Part shown: one piece after another, positions 8,412 to 17,695 of the stretch
How positions within the stretch are numbered: position 1 is the first letter of the stretch
Layout: each line of letters opens with the position of its first letter
Assembly (NCBI RefSeq): GCF_003055625.1
Contig: NZ_CP028811.1
Location: forward strand, 434,001-498,000
Length of the DNA stretch: 64,000 bases
From: Flavobacterium magnum
GTDB lineage: Bacteria > Bacteroidota > Bacteroidia > Flavobacteriales > Flavobacteriaceae
Direction: 5' to 3'
Made by a program: the position numbers and the translations under genes
The notes under the pieces: generated by a model
The model's database searches: none
Told to the model about the DNA's origin: nothing
The model's input: the letters and a program-made list of their open reading frames with translations, nothing else

Positions 8412-11009
8412 ATGCTTAAGAAAATCCTGAAGATTGCCGGTATTGTTTTATTGTTGCTGATTGCAGCGCTGTTTGCAATTCCTTACCTGTTCGAAGACCA
8501 GATCAAGGCTAAGATTGCCGAGGCGATCAACAAAAAAGTCGATGCGAAAGTATCGTTTGCCGACGCGGACCTGAGCCTGTTCCGGAATTTTCCCGAAGCA
8601 ACGGTATCGGTCGATAAGTTGCTTATTATCAACAAGGCACCGTTTGAAGGCGATACGCTGGTCTCAATGGGCACACTAAACTTTGAGATGTCAATCAAAG
8701 AGCTGTTTAAAGGCAAGGATGAACCCATGAATATCGAAGCGATTTCATCGGAGAATGCCGTAGTCAACATCCTGTTCAACAAGGACGGCGTAGGCAATTT
8801 TGACATCGCCTTCAAAGATGAAAAAGAACAGGACAATGCCAAAGGCGATCCGATTTCCCTGAAGATTAAGCAGTATGAAGTCAAGAATTTACGCTTTACG
8901 TATTTCGACGAACGCTCCAAAATCAAAATGGTCATCGACAGCCTTGACCACAAAGGTACCGGGGATTTTACAAACGACAAACTGGACCTTACAACGACCT
9001 CGAAAGCCAGGGTATCTTTGGATATGGATAAGGTCAACTATATGAAAAACGTCGCCCTTTCTCTCGACGCGGTGCTCGGAATCGACATGGCGCAAAATAA
9101 ATATACCTTCAAGAACAACAAGGCGCTGATCAATAAACTGCCTTTGGAATTCGACGGTTTCCTCCGACTTGCCGACGAAGGGCAGGAATACGACCTGACA
9201 TTCAGGACGCCGACATCAGATTTCCAGAACTTTCTTGGGTTGATCCCGTCAGCCTATTCGGGTAGCCTTGAAAATGTTAAGACCACCGGAAACTTTAGTG
9301 TGAAAGGTTTTGCAAAAGGCATGCTGACGGATACGACAGTCCCAAAATTCAGCATAGAAATGGCATCAAACGACGCTTCCTTTCAATACCCTAACCTGCC
9401 AAAATCTGTTCAGGACATTGTAGTTGACATGAAAGTGGTAAACGACAGCGGGATTATGAACGACACTTATGTGAACCTGGATAAACTGGCGTTCCGTATT
9501 GATCAGGATGTATTTGACGCACACGCCAATATTAAGAACGTAACGGTAAACCCCATGGTTGACGCTGCGCTGAAAGGAACAGTCAACCTGGCTAACCTTT
9601 CCAAGGCTTACCCTATCAAACTCGATAAGCCATTATCGGGAATATTAAAGGCCGACGTAAAGACGCGGTTCGACATGAAATCGGTTGAAACCAGCCAATA
9701 CCAAAATATCCGGAATGAGGGAACGGTAAGCCTTTCCGGCTTCCGCTACACCGATGAAAAGGGGAAAGCGCTCGATATCAGCCAGGCTGTGGTCGCCTTC
9801 AATCCGAGCCGCGTAAACCTGCAACAGTTCAATGCCAAAACCGGAAAAACAGACCTGAGTGTCAATGGCACACTGGATAATTTTTACGGATATATGTTCA
9901 AAAATCAGGAGCTTAAAGGGAATTTCAACCTGACATCAAACCAGTTTGCCGTATCCGACTTCATGACGACTGAAGCGCCCAACACCAAGACTACTGCTCC
10001 CGCACAGGAAGCCATTAAGATCCCGGCATTTCTAAACTGTACGCTTTCGGCAAAAATGAATACCGTACTGTACGACAACCTGGTGCTCCGGGATATGACC
10101 GGCAAAGTGATTATCAAGGACCAGAAAGTAACCTTGGAGAACCTCAAAACGAATATTTTCGGTGGGATGATTGCTTTGAACGGGGACGTTTCCACAAAGG
10201 GGAAAGTACCCGTCTTCAACATGAACCTCGGGTTGAATAAAGTGGACATCCAGCAAACTTTCACGCAGCTTGACATGATGAAGAGCATCGCGCCGATTGC
10301 AGGAGTCATCAACGGAAAACTCAATTCGACCATAAAACTGAGCGGAAAACTCGATGCCAAGGAAATGACGCCGGACCTGAAATCGCTTTCGGGAGATCTT
10401 TTCGGGCAGTTCCTGTCAACTACGGTGAATGCGGGTAATTCGGAGTTGTTAAACACTTTGAGCAACAACGTCAAATTCATTGACCTGAAAAAAATCAATT
10501 TCAATGACCTGAAGGCGAACCTCACTTTTAACGACGGAAAAGTGAGCCTGAAACCCATCACACTGAAATACCAGGACATCAAGATCAACCTGCAGGGACA
10601 GCACGGTTTCGACCAGTCGCTAGTCTATAACGTCGGTTTTGATGTTCCCGCGAAGTACCTCGGTACCGAGGTCAATAAATTGCTCGCACAACTGTCGCCG
10701 GCCGATGCTGCCAAAGTGGATAATATTCCCGTTAAGGCCAATATTACCGGTACTTTCAAGAATCCGAAAGTGACTACGGATATGAAGCAAGCGGTTACGA
10801 ACCTGGCGTCACAGTTAGTCAAACAGCAAAAAGACAAATTGATCAATCAAGGTACCAAAGCGCTGGGCAACCTCATCGGGGGTAAAAAGGATTCTACCAA
10901 AACCACGCCTTCCACCAAAGAAGAGGTCAAGACGGAAGTGAAGACCAAAGCCAAAGACCTGCTTAACGGCCTTTTCAACAAAAACAAAAAAACGGACGAA
11001 AAGAAGTAG
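8412..11009 (+). CDS. AsmA-like inner-membrane-anchored protein
   Basis: This 865-residue protein has one N-terminal transmembrane segment (about 8-28) and a long periplasmic part rich in beta strands. It matches the AsmA/TamB-type pattern, with an N-terminal AsmA region (IPYLFEDQIKAKIAEAIN ...) and an AsmA C-terminal-like region around LSGDLFGQFLSTTVNAG. Members of this superfamily are thought to form hydrophobic grooves that move phospholipids between the two membranes. That role is family knowledge and is not shown here. The last 70 or so residues are Lys/Thr-rich and low in complexity (KDSTKTTPSTKEEVKTE). It is a single-gene unit behind its own -7 element. Confidence 0.85.
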   Translation: MLKKILKIAGIVLLLLIAALFAIPYLFEDQIKAKIAEAINKKVDAKVSFADADLSLFRNFPEATVSVDKLLIINKAPFEGDTLVSMGTLNFEMSIKELFKGKDEPMNIEAISSENAVVNILFNKDGVGNFDIAFKDEKEQDNAKGDPISLKIKQYEVKNLRFTYFDERSKIKMVIDSLDHKGTGDFTNDKLDLTTTSKARVSLDMDKVNYMKNVALSLDAVLGIDMAQNKYTFKNNKALINKLPLEFDGFLRLADEGQEYDLTFRTPTSDFQNFLGLIPSAYSGSLENVKTTGNFSVKGFAKGMLTDTTVPKFSIEMASNDASFQYPNLPKSVQDIVVDMKVVNDSGIMNDTYVNLDKLAFRIDQDVFDAHANIKNVTVNPMVDAALKGTVNLANLSKAYPIKLDKPLSGILKADVKTRFDMKSVETSQYQNIRNEGTVSLSGFRYTDEKGKALDISQAVVAFNPSRVNLQQFNAKTGKTDLSVNGTLDNFYGYMFKNQELKGNFNLTSNQFAVSDFMTTEAPNTKTTAPAQEAIKIPAFLNCTLSAKMNTVLYDNLVLRDMTGKVIIKDQKVTLENLKTNIFGGMIALNGDVSTKGKVPVFNMNLGLNKVDIQQTFTQLDMMKSIAPIAGVINGKLNSTIKLSGKLDAKEMTPDLKSLSGDLFGQFLSTTVNAGNSELLNTLSNNVKFIDLKKINFNDLKANLTFNDGKVSLKPITLKYQDIKINLQGQHGFDQSLVYNVGFDVPAKYLGTEVNKLLAQLSPADAAKVDNIPVKANITGTFKNPKVTTDMKQAVTNLASQLVKQQKDKLINQGTKALGNLIGGKKDSTKTTPSTKEEVKTEVKTKAKDLLNGLFNKNKKTDEKK

Positions 11010-11050
11010 GGTTACCCAAAAGTTTGGCGATGGTCTCAATTTGTCGCTCG

Positions 11051-11845
11051 TCAGACTTCAATCGTCACCTTATACCCTTCAAAACCCCGGATATTAAACA
11101 CCGTACCATCCTGAAATATAAGGTACTGCCCCTTGATGCCCATTAATTTCCCTTTATAAGACGATTCCTTGTCAAGATTCAGGCTGTTGATTTTCTTCGG
11201 GTATTCCAGCACAGGATATTCCAATTCGTAAAGTTCGGCTTTGTCGACATCAAAGTACCCGCGCACCTCGTCGGGCAGTTTTTCGAGTATTTCATTCCGG
11301 TGCGACAACAAATCGAGCGAAACGATTTCGTTGGTAAGCATCTTACGCCAATTGGTCTTATCTGAAAAATGTGCTTTCAAGGCGACTTCCGTGATTCCGG
11401 CAAGGTAGCGGTTCGGCACTTCTACAATTGCGAGCGCTTTCTCGGCGCCTTGGTCGATCCACCGCGTGGGAACCTGTGTTTTACGCGTCACGCCCACTTT
11501 CACTTCGCTTGACAGGGCAAGATACACGATATGTGGCTGCAACTGCACCGCAGATTCATAGTCGAGATCTCGATCAGCGACGCCCAGATGTGCTGTGCTG
11601 AGTTCGGGCTTCATAATCCAGTCGCCGACTGCAGGACTCGAATAAAAACAGTCATAGCAAAATCCCTGGCGGTACACTTTCTTGGATTTGCTGCAATTAA
11701 GGCATTGATGACCCGAAAAAGTGATTTCGAGCTCATGCCCCAGCAATTGGTTCATGTGGAGGAAGTCGGATTCAAATACCAGGTAATATTGGATCGGGTT
11801 ACCGGGTTCGGTCTGCATTTTTGTAAGTACACCCTCGTAGTTCAT
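11051..11845 (-). CDS. DUF2797 protein with Cys4 zinc-finger-like motif
   Basis: This 264-residue protein matches DUF2797. Four Cys in two CxxC pairs (C48/C51 and C63/C66, in QCLNC and FCYDC) look like a small zinc site. A following segment, VYLALSSEVKVGVTRKTQV...RWIDQGA, resembles the core of the GIY-YIG fold, though nuclease activity should not be assumed. No signal peptide is seen, so it is probably cytoplasmic. It diverges from the GH3-family gene. The 22 bases before its start codon resemble those before the GH3 start, in mirror orientation. Confidence 0.8.
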   Translation of the reverse strand: MNYEGVLTKMQTEPGNPIQYYLVFESDFLHMNQLLGHELEITFSGHQCLNCSKSKKVYRQGFCYDCFYSSPAVGDWIMKPELSTAHLGVADRDLDYESAVQLQPHIVYLALSSEVKVGVTRKTQVPTRWIDQGAEKALAIVEVPNRYLAGITEVALKAHFSDKTNWRKMLTNEIVSLDLLSHRNEILEKLPDEVRGYFDVDKAELYELEYPVLEYPKKINSLNLDKESSYKGKLMGIKGQYLIFQDGTVFNIRGFEGYKVTIEV

Positions 11846-11849
11846 TGGT

Positions 11850-12013
11850 GATTTCGGATTTAGATTTCAGATTATGTGCGGCGTATCAGTTTTATTTTTA
11901 CTTTTGGTGATAACGATGTAAAGTTATGGTTTTCGTTGTAAATCTGACCCGGGCCGAAGCCGATTTGTATCCGGCGCCGGCGTAATAAACTCTGAAATCA
12001 TAAATCTAAAATC
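11850..12013. repeat. Imperfect inverted repeat flanking the DUF2797/GH3 intergenic region
   Basis: The arm at 11850-11871 (GATTTCGGATTTAGATTTCAGA) and the arm at 11991-12013 (TCTGAAATC-A-TAAATC...) are inverted copies of each other with one insertion and a few changes. Each arm ends 4-5 bases before the start codon of its gene, so the two divergent genes carry nearly the same leader. Confidence 0.6.
11899..11906 (+). promoter_or_regulatory. Possible -7 element (TACTTTTG) for the GH3-family gene
   Basis: This is an exact TAnnTTTG match 112 bases upstream of the GH3-family start codon. No TTG lies at the -33 distance and the predicted leader is long, so this assignment is weak. Confidence 0.35.
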
Positions 12014-12018
12014 AACTT

Positions 12019-13533
12019 ATGCCCTTACCAATTATCAATTCGGTCGCATCCTGGATATTAAAAAAAAGGATCCATCAGATTGAATTATTCATCAAATATC
12101 CCAACGAGGTCCAGGAAGAACTTTTAATGAACCTGGTGCGCAGCGCTGAAAATACCGTGGTCGGAAAAAGCTACGATTTCGAGTCCATACGTTCCTACCA
12201 GCATTTCAGCGAGCGGCTGCCGGTTGCCACTTACGAAGATCTCGAGCCGATGATTGAACAGACGCGCAAGGGCGGCCAGAATATATTCTGGAACACCCCG
12301 ATCAAGTGGTTTGCCAAATCAAGCGGCACGACCAATGCCAAAAGCAAATTCATTCCGGTGAGCGGCGAGGCATTGGAAAATTGCCATTACAAGGCCGCGA
12401 AAGACCTGCTGTGCCTCTACCTGAACAACAATGAGGACTCTCAGTTGTTTACCGGCAAAAGCCTTCGACTTGGCGGCAGTAAGCAATTGTATGAGGACAA
12501 CAATACGTTTTTCGGTGATTTGTCGGCCATCCTGATCGAGAACATGCCGATGTGGGCCGAATTCAGCAGCACACCCAGCAACCGCGTGTCGCTGATGAGC
12601 GATTGGGAGATTAAACTCAAGGCCATTGTCGATGAAACCCGAATGGAGAACGTCACAAGTTTTGCGGGCGTTCCCTCGTGGATGTTGGTTTTACTCAACA
12701 AAATGCTCGAAGAAACGGGTCGGGATAACCTTTCCGAAATCTGGCCGAATGCCGAGGTGTATTTCCATGGGGGCGTGAGTTTTGATCCGTACCGCGAACA
12801 GTACAAAAAGATCATTCCCAAAGCAGACTTCCAGTATTATGAGATTTACAATGCGTCGGAAGGCTTTTTTGCCATACAGGACCTGAATTATTCCAATGAT
12901 TTGCTGCTGATGCTCGACTACGGCATTTTCTACGAGTTCATCCCGATGGATACCTACGGAACACCCGCACAAAAAATCATCCGACTTTCGGAAGTCGAAA
13001 AGGATAAGAATTACGCAATCATCATTACGACCAATTCCGGCCTATGGCGTTACCAGATCGGCGATACCGTGCGGTTTACGTCACTGAACCCGTACCGAAT
13101 CAGGGTGACAGGGCGCACCAAACACCATATCAATGTTTTCGGCGAGGAGCTCATCATTGAAAACTCAGACAATGCGATTGCCAAAGCCTGCCAGGCCACA
13201 CGCACCGAAGTAATCGACTATACCGTCGCACCGGTTTTCATGCAGGGCAGGGAAAAAGGCGCACACGAATGGGTTATCGAGTTCCGGCAGCAACCTGACG
13301 ATATGGCACTGTTCAGTAAGGTACTCGACGAGACGTTGCAGTCGCTGAACTCGGATTACGAAGCCAAACGCTTCAATAACATGACATTAAAAGAACCTGT
13401 GGTCAATGTGGCGCGGGAAAACCTGTTTTATGACTGGCTGAAACACCAGGATAAACTTGGCGGGCAACATAAGATCCCGAGACTTTCAAATGAACGCCAT
13501 TACATTGAACAATTGATGCAATTACAGGCCTAA
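12019..13533 (+). CDS. GH3 auxin-responsive promoter family protein (acyl-adenylating fold)
   Basis: This 504-residue protein belongs to the GH3 branch of the acyl/adenylate-forming superfamily. The ATP-binding loop SSGTTNAKSKFIPVS is at about 100-115, the second adenylate motif YNASEGFFAIQD at about 280, and YQIGDTVRF near 355. Plant GH3 enzymes join amino acids to jasmonate or auxin. The bacterial homologues found across Bacteroidota have no settled substrate; amide formation from a carboxylate and an amine is an inference. The start codon follows a repeat-like leader shared with the divergent DUF2797 gene. A sigma-54 promoter for the next gene begins 9 bases after the stop. Confidence 0.85.
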   Translation: MPLPIINSVASWILKKRIHQIELFIKYPNEVQEELLMNLVRSAENTVVGKSYDFESIRSYQHFSERLPVATYEDLEPMIEQTRKGGQNIFWNTPIKWFAKSSGTTNAKSKFIPVSGEALENCHYKAAKDLLCLYLNNNEDSQLFTGKSLRLGGSKQLYEDNNTFFGDLSAILIENMPMWAEFSSTPSNRVSLMSDWEIKLKAIVDETRMENVTSFAGVPSWMLVLLNKMLEETGRDNLSEIWPNAEVYFHGGVSFDPYREQYKKIIPKADFQYYEIYNASEGFFAIQDLNYSNDLLLMLDYGIFYEFIPMDTYGTPAQKIIRLSEVEKDKNYAIIITTNSGLWRYQIGDTVRFTSLNPYRIRVTGRTKHHINVFGEELIIENSDNAIAKACQATRTEVIDYTVAPVFMQGREKGAHEWVIEFRQQPDDMALFSKVLDETLQSLNSDYEAKRFNNMTLKEPVVNVARENLFYDWLKHQDKLGGQHKIPRLSNERHYIEQLMQLQA

Positions 13534-13541
13534 CACGCTGG

Positions 13542-13558
13542 TTGGCACGGTATTTGCA
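13542..13558 (+). promoter_or_regulatory. Sigma-54 (-24/-12) promoter
   Basis: TTGGCACGGTATTTGCA matches the RpoN consensus (YTGGCACGrNNNTTGCW) at every fixed position. The invariant GG (13544-13545) and GC (13556-13557) are separated by exactly ten bases. The predicted transcription start is near 13569, 14 bases before the ATG of a 50-residue lipoprotein gene. I saw no obvious enhancer-binding site; one could lie within the GH3 gene. Confidence 0.85.
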
Positions 13559-13582
13559 CTACTACAACCAAAATAAGATGCT

Positions 13583-13735
13583 ATGAAAAAAACCACTGTC
13601 CTCCTTTTAATGGCTTCCGGATTATTGTTTGCTTCGTGTGCGAGCAGCGGTTGGAGTTGCTGCAAACGTTATGTCAAAGCGGAAAAAGAAAAATCCCGCA
13701 AAACGGATCATCCGGATCAAAAGCCGGTCGTTTAA
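13583..13735 (+). CDS. 50-residue lipoprotein under sigma-54 control
   Basis: This is a very small exported protein beginning MKKTTVLLLMASGLLFASC. It has a complete lipoprotein signal peptide with a lipobox ending at Cys19, leaving a mature chain of 32 residues. The mature part has two adjacent Cys (SGWSCCKRY) and then a charged, Lys-rich tail ending DHPDQKPVV. I do not recognise the family. The reading is supported by the sigma-54 promoter ending 25 bases upstream and by a strong terminator 10 bases downstream, which make it an isolated single-gene unit. A longer overlapping reading frame on the same strand lacks these signals. A role in envelope stress or metal or redox sensing is possible but unproven. 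Confidence 0.8.
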   Translation: MKKTTVLLLMASGLLFASCASSGWSCCKRYVKAEKEKSRKTDHPDQKPVV

Positions 13736-13744
13736 AATAGTAAT

Positions 13745-13768
13745 TCCCGCTCCGGCGGGATTTTTTTT
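13745..13768 (+). terminator. Intrinsic terminator of the sigma-54 lipoprotein gene
   Basis: The stem TCCCGC / GCGGGA with a TCCG loop is followed by eight T residues. It closes the small lipoprotein unit. Confidence 0.9.
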
Positions 13769-13846
13769 GATTTTTACTGATGAAGCTGTAACAAATTACG
13801 CACAAAGTGGTCTACTGCATAATCATCAATCAAAAATCAATAACCC

Positions 13847-16303
13847 ATGAAACCTTACCTTACAGCATTACTCATGCTCACGGGCATTTTTGCATCTGCC
13901 CAGCAACATCCTGTTACGATCACCATGAAGTGTCCGTCAGATTTCACCCCCTGTGAATCGGACCAAAATCAAAGAAATTTACTGATTGAACGCACCGTAA
14001 ATGGAACAACCGAACAAATCGGTTTGTTTGAAACCACGGGCTGCACTTACACCTACAATGGAAACTTATCACCGGGGATGTATTCCCTGACCGTATCCGG
14101 GGTAGCGTATGAAACCGCAAAAACCACTTTTGAGGTGACCGGACAAACGAAGGACATGGGTGTCGAAGTGCGGCTGAGCCAAAAAACAAACAACCTGAAT
14201 GAAGTCACGATATTTGGCAGCCGCAAGCAGTTTGTCAAAATCGAGTCCGATAAAACCACGGTGCGGGTGCGCGAAAACGGCATGCTCAACAGCGGCAGCA
14301 GCCTTGACGCCGTGAGGAGGCTTCCCGGTGTGGTAAAAGGGCCCGGCGGCAATTTATCGCTTAACGGCAAAGGGGTGCGGATTTACATCGATGGCGTGCC
14401 GAGTATCTTAAGCGGGACCGATCTGGAAAATTATCTGGCCACTTTACCTGCAAATGCGATCGAGAAGGTCGAATTGATTTACAATCCCGGCGCAGCATAC
14501 GACGCGAATTCAAGCGGATCTGTCATCAACATCGTCACTTCTTCCAAAAAAATGAAAGGAATCAATGCGAGTTTCAACATCAATTACAATTTCAATAAAT
14601 ACCAAAAACCAAGTCCGCAGGTGTTGCTTAACGGAAAGCAGGGCGATTTAAGCTGGCAGACCATGATCGGTTATAATTACATTGAAGGTGAAAACCGCAA
14701 CAAAACGGTGAGCGAATTCACCTCTTTCAATCCTCCAAAAATCCTGGACAATGACAATAAAGTCGTGATGACCTTTAGAAATTTTTATTGGCGGACGGGA
14801 ACCAATTATAAGATTAATGAAAAGTCGAACCTCTTGTTCAACTACAACCTGAATCTGGGAAATGATCGATTTGTGGAGACCCAATCAACTGTAGCCGACG
14901 GCATTGATTTTAAAAGCAATGGCCTGGTCAAGAAACCGAGCACCAATAATGAATTGAGCCTGCAGTATAAACTCAAAATCGATACCATCGGGACAAGTCT
15001 TGATGTTACAGCCTACAGCAACCTGCTTCGCCAGGACCGTGGCCGCGAAGCCATGGCAATAGAAAATGGGACGGGGAGTTTCGACAACAGCGATGCCAAT
15101 TTCAAGATTGACAATTATTACCTCAAATACGATTTCACATTTCCATTTAAAAACGACCTGTCCCTCAGCACCGGCGGGAAGTACAATATGGTAAAAGTCA
15201 GTGACCTGGGCCGCTACAACTTTGAAAGCCCAACGGACGATATTTTCGGGTCGGGGCAGTTTGGCTCGCTGATTGATTTCGATTACAAGGAAAACAACCT
15301 GGCTTTTTATGGAGAAGTACGGAAAAAGTACAAAAAATTTAATTTTACTGCCGGGTTGCGTTTCGAGGATTACCGTGTAGAACGGGCGGCCAGTACGATT
15401 GCGGACAAGATTGAATTCAACAACACGAATTTTTTCCCGAGCGTGACGCTGATGTATTCGCTGAACGACCAAATGAACATCACTTCGTCATACAGCCGAA
15501 GGATTTCCCAGCCGGGTTACTTCATGCTTGATCCGAACAGCAGCAATATCTTCAATAAATACAATACTTCTGAAGGGAATGCGACACTGGAGCCGATTTT
15601 TTTCAACAACTATGAACTGAAATTTTCGGCCTTTGATTATGTGCAGGTTGGTGCCAATTACATGGATATCCGCGACAATACGCAGTTCATCATTTCGGCA
15701 AAAGAAAACGAGCTGGTGAGCAACCGCGAATTCATTTCGATTGAAAAAACCGAGATTTTTAATGCTTATATGAACTTTCCAATCCCGCTGGACTACTTCC
15801 TTAAGGGAAAAGAGGAATTTGCAAAACGCATGAGTACGATCGACAAGATGAACTATATTTTCGTAAACCTGAATTACGGAAAAATGATGACCAAAGGGTA
15901 CAGCAGCGGCTTTCGCAATCACGGACTGATCACCTACGGAGCCCAGTCACAGATCCAGCTGCCCTGGGGCATTACGAACAACATGAATTATTTCATCATG
16001 CCCAAAGGGATTTACGAGATTTACCGAATCGACAAGCCCATACAGCAATTCGATATCTCATTCAATAAGGACTTTATGGACAAAAAACTCAAGCTGGGAC
16101 TGCACTGTTTTGATGTTTTCAATGCGAATGAGGTTAATGCGTTTGTGAAGGGAAGCAACGTCAATACCCACTTTTATGAAAAGCAGGATTCCCGCACCTT
16201 CCGTATTTCTCTAACGTGGAACTTTGGAAATCAGAAACTCCAGAAAGAGAATACAGACATCAATATCGACAAAACCAATCAGGGTGGCGGAATGCTCAAG
16301 TAG
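13847..16303 (+). CDS. TonB-dependent receptor-like outer-membrane beta-barrel protein
   Basis: This 818-residue outer-membrane protein has a signal peptide (about 1-18, ...IFASAQ). A carboxypeptidase-regulatory/Ig-like N-domain follows at about 20-110, then a plug domain (LDAVRRLPGVVKGPGGNLSLNGKGVRIYIDGVPS, about 155-230). The long C-terminal part is the OMP_b-brl_3 type barrel with alternating aromatic strands. It fits the group called outer membrane beta-barrel protein, related to TonB-dependent receptors and lacking a clear TonB box. The substrate is unknown, and the neighbours do not suggest a polysaccharide utilisation locus. The barrel ends in SLTWNFGN followed by an unusual hydrophilic tail of about 25 residues. 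Confidence 0.88.
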   Translation: MKPYLTALLMLTGIFASAQQHPVTITMKCPSDFTPCESDQNQRNLLIERTVNGTTEQIGLFETTGCTYTYNGNLSPGMYSLTVSGVAYETAKTTFEVTGQTKDMGVEVRLSQKTNNLNEVTIFGSRKQFVKIESDKTTVRVRENGMLNSGSSLDAVRRLPGVVKGPGGNLSLNGKGVRIYIDGVPSILSGTDLENYLATLPANAIEKVELIYNPGAAYDANSSGSVINIVTSSKKMKGINASFNINYNFNKYQKPSPQVLLNGKQGDLSWQTMIGYNYIEGENRNKTVSEFTSFNPPKILDNDNKVVMTFRNFYWRTGTNYKINEKSNLLFNYNLNLGNDRFVETQSTVADGIDFKSNGLVKKPSTNNELSLQYKLKIDTIGTSLDVTAYSNLLRQDRGREAMAIENGTGSFDNSDANFKIDNYYLKYDFTFPFKNDLSLSTGGKYNMVKVSDLGRYNFESPTDDIFGSGQFGSLIDFDYKENNLAFYGEVRKKYKKFNFTAGLRFEDYRVERAASTIADKIEFNNTNFFPSVTLMYSLNDQMNITSSYSRRISQPGYFMLDPNSSNIFNKYNTSEGNATLEPIFFNNYELKFSAFDYVQVGANYMDIRDNTQFIISAKENELVSNREFISIEKTEIFNAYMNFPIPLDYFLKGKEEFAKRMSTIDKMNYIFVNLNYGKMMTKGYSSGFRNHGLITYGAQSQIQLPWGITNNMNYFIMPKGIYEIYRIDKPIQQFDISFNKDFMDKKLKLGLHCFDVFNANEVNAFVKGSNVNTHFYEKQDSRTFRISLTWNFGNQKLQKENTDINIDKTNQGGGMLK

Positions 16304-16340
16304 CCCAAAGCCCTGATCCAATTGTTGGACATATCTCAAA

Positions 16341-16377
16341 AAAAACTCCCGCCGGAATCAAAGGCGGGAGTTTTTTT
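16341..16377. terminator. Bidirectional terminator between the receptor gene and clpX
   Basis: A perfect stem (AACTCCCGCC / GGCGGGAGTT) with a 9-base loop is flanked by an A run on the left and a T run on the right, so it can stop transcription from both converging genes. Confidence 0.9.
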
Positions 16378-16392
16378 ATGGTGATCAAATGT

Positions 16393-17625
16393 TTAAGACG
16401 CGATTTCAAGGCGTTTGAGGAGGTTCCGGTTTAAAGTCTCTTTCGCATAATCAACGTCGATTTCAAGGTGCTTGTCATCCGATCCGGGCAGGTCATACAT
16501 CGCATCGGTAAGGATGGCTTCACACAGGGACCGCAATCCGCGGGCACCCAGTTTGTATTCCAATGCCTTATCTACAATAAAATCCAGCGCCTCATCTGTA
16601 ATCGAAAATGCCACCTCGTCCATTAAGAACAACTTCTTATACTGCTTGATCAGGGCATTTTTAGGCTCGGTAAGTATCGCGCGCAATGTCTCCCGGTCCA
16701 GCGGATCCATATGCGTCAACACGGGAAGGCGACCGATAATTTCGGGAATGAGTCCAAAATCCTTAATATCTTTCGGGATAATGTACTGCAGCAGATTGTC
16801 CTTATCGATGTTGTCCGAATTTTTCGAAGTGCTGTAACCCACTGCCTGTCGGTTGAGTCTCTTGGAGATAATCCTTTCAATACCGTCAAAAGCGCCGCCT
16901 GCAATAAACAGGATATTCTGGGTATTGACTTCTACGAATTTCTGGTCGGGGTGCTTCCTGCCTCCCTTTGGCGGCACATTCACCACGGTGCCTTCAAGCA
17001 GCTTCAGCAACGCCTGCTGTACGCCTTCACCGGACACGTCGCGCGTAATCGATGGGTTGTCGCTCTTGCGTGCGATTTTGTCAATCTCGTCGATAAAAAC
17101 AATCCCGCGTTCGGCCTTGGCGACGTCATAGTCAGCCGCCTGGAGCAGGCGCGTAAGGATGCTTTCAACATCTTCACCTACATAACCGGCTTCCGTCAGC
17201 ACCGTAGCATCAACAATCGCTAACGGAACATCAAGCATCTTGGCTATGGTTTTGGCAACGAGCGTTTTTCCGGTACCCGTCTGCCCAACCATGATGATGT
17301 TGCTCTTTTCGATTTCGACATCATCATCCTGCTTCTGCTGCGTCAACCGTTTGTAGTGGTTGTATACTGCCACGGACATCACCTTCTTGGTTTGCTCCTG
17401 CCCGATTACGTACTGGTCCAGGAATGCCCGGATTTCCTTTGGTTTTTTCAGGATCAGGTCACCGATGAGTTTGGCTCCGCCGGCCGACTTAAGTTCCTCG
17501 ATTACAATGCCGTGTGCCTGCTCGATGCAACGGTCGCAGATGTGGGCATTGATTCCTGCAATCAACAGGCTTGTTTCTGGCTTTTTCCTACCACAGAATG
17601 AACACTCTAATACTTCTTTTGCCAT
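16393..17625 (-). CDS. clpX: ATP-dependent Clp protease ATP-binding subunit ClpX
   Basis: ClpX is the hexameric AAA+ unfoldase that recognises tagged proteins and feeds them into ClpP. The 410 residues include the N-terminal zinc domain (Cys8, Cys11, Cys30 and Cys33), Walker A GQTGTGKT at 114-121, Walker B IVFIDEID at 175-182, a GYVGEDVES pore-loop region and an AAA+ C-domain with LGARGLRS. The length is normal for the family. It is the second gene of a clpP-clpX unit, 70 bases after clpP. The spacer holds an 11-bp perfect inverted repeat. Confidence 0.98.
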   Translation of the reverse strand: MAKEVLECSFCGRKKPETSLLIAGINAHICDRCIEQAHGIVIEELKSAGGAKLIGDLILKKPKEIRAFLDQYVIGQEQTKKVMSVAVYNHYKRLTQQKQDDDVEIEKSNIIMVGQTGTGKTLVAKTIAKMLDVPLAIVDATVLTEAGYVGEDVESILTRLLQAADYDVAKAERGIVFIDEIDKIARKSDNPSITRDVSGEGVQQALLKLLEGTVVNVPPKGGRKHPDQKFVEVNTQNILFIAGGAFDGIERIISKRLNRQAVGYSTSKNSDNIDKDNLLQYIIPKDIKDFGLIPEIIGRLPVLTHMDPLDRETLRAILTEPKNALIKQYKKLFLMDEVAFSITDEALDFIVDKALEYKLGARGLRSLCEAILTDAMYDLPGSDDKHLEIDVDYAKETLNRNLLKRLEIAS

Positions 17626-17645
17626 TTTATTTTGTTTAAGGCATA

Positions 17646-17681
17646 AGGTTTAAAGTGGAGTTGTTCCCCAACTTTAAACCT
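17646..17681. repeat. 11-bp inverted repeat in the clpP-clpX spacer
   Basis: AGGTTTAAAGT (17646-17656) and ACTTTAAACCT (17671-17681) form a perfect stem with a 14-base loop between clpP and clpX. It has no T-tract, so it is more likely an mRNA-processing or stability hairpin than a terminator. The same AGGTTTAAAGT word recurs at 21135-21145 upstream of another gene, which suggests a dispersed repeat. Confidence 0.7.
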
Positions 17682-17695
17682 GACACCTGTAAAAT

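Noticed and set aside
13629..13850. A 73-codon frame overlapping the small lipoprotein gene
   Set aside because: It reads through the terminator hairpin, is extremely Lys/Arg-rich and lacks a promoter-proximal start; the lipoprotein frame fits the signals better.
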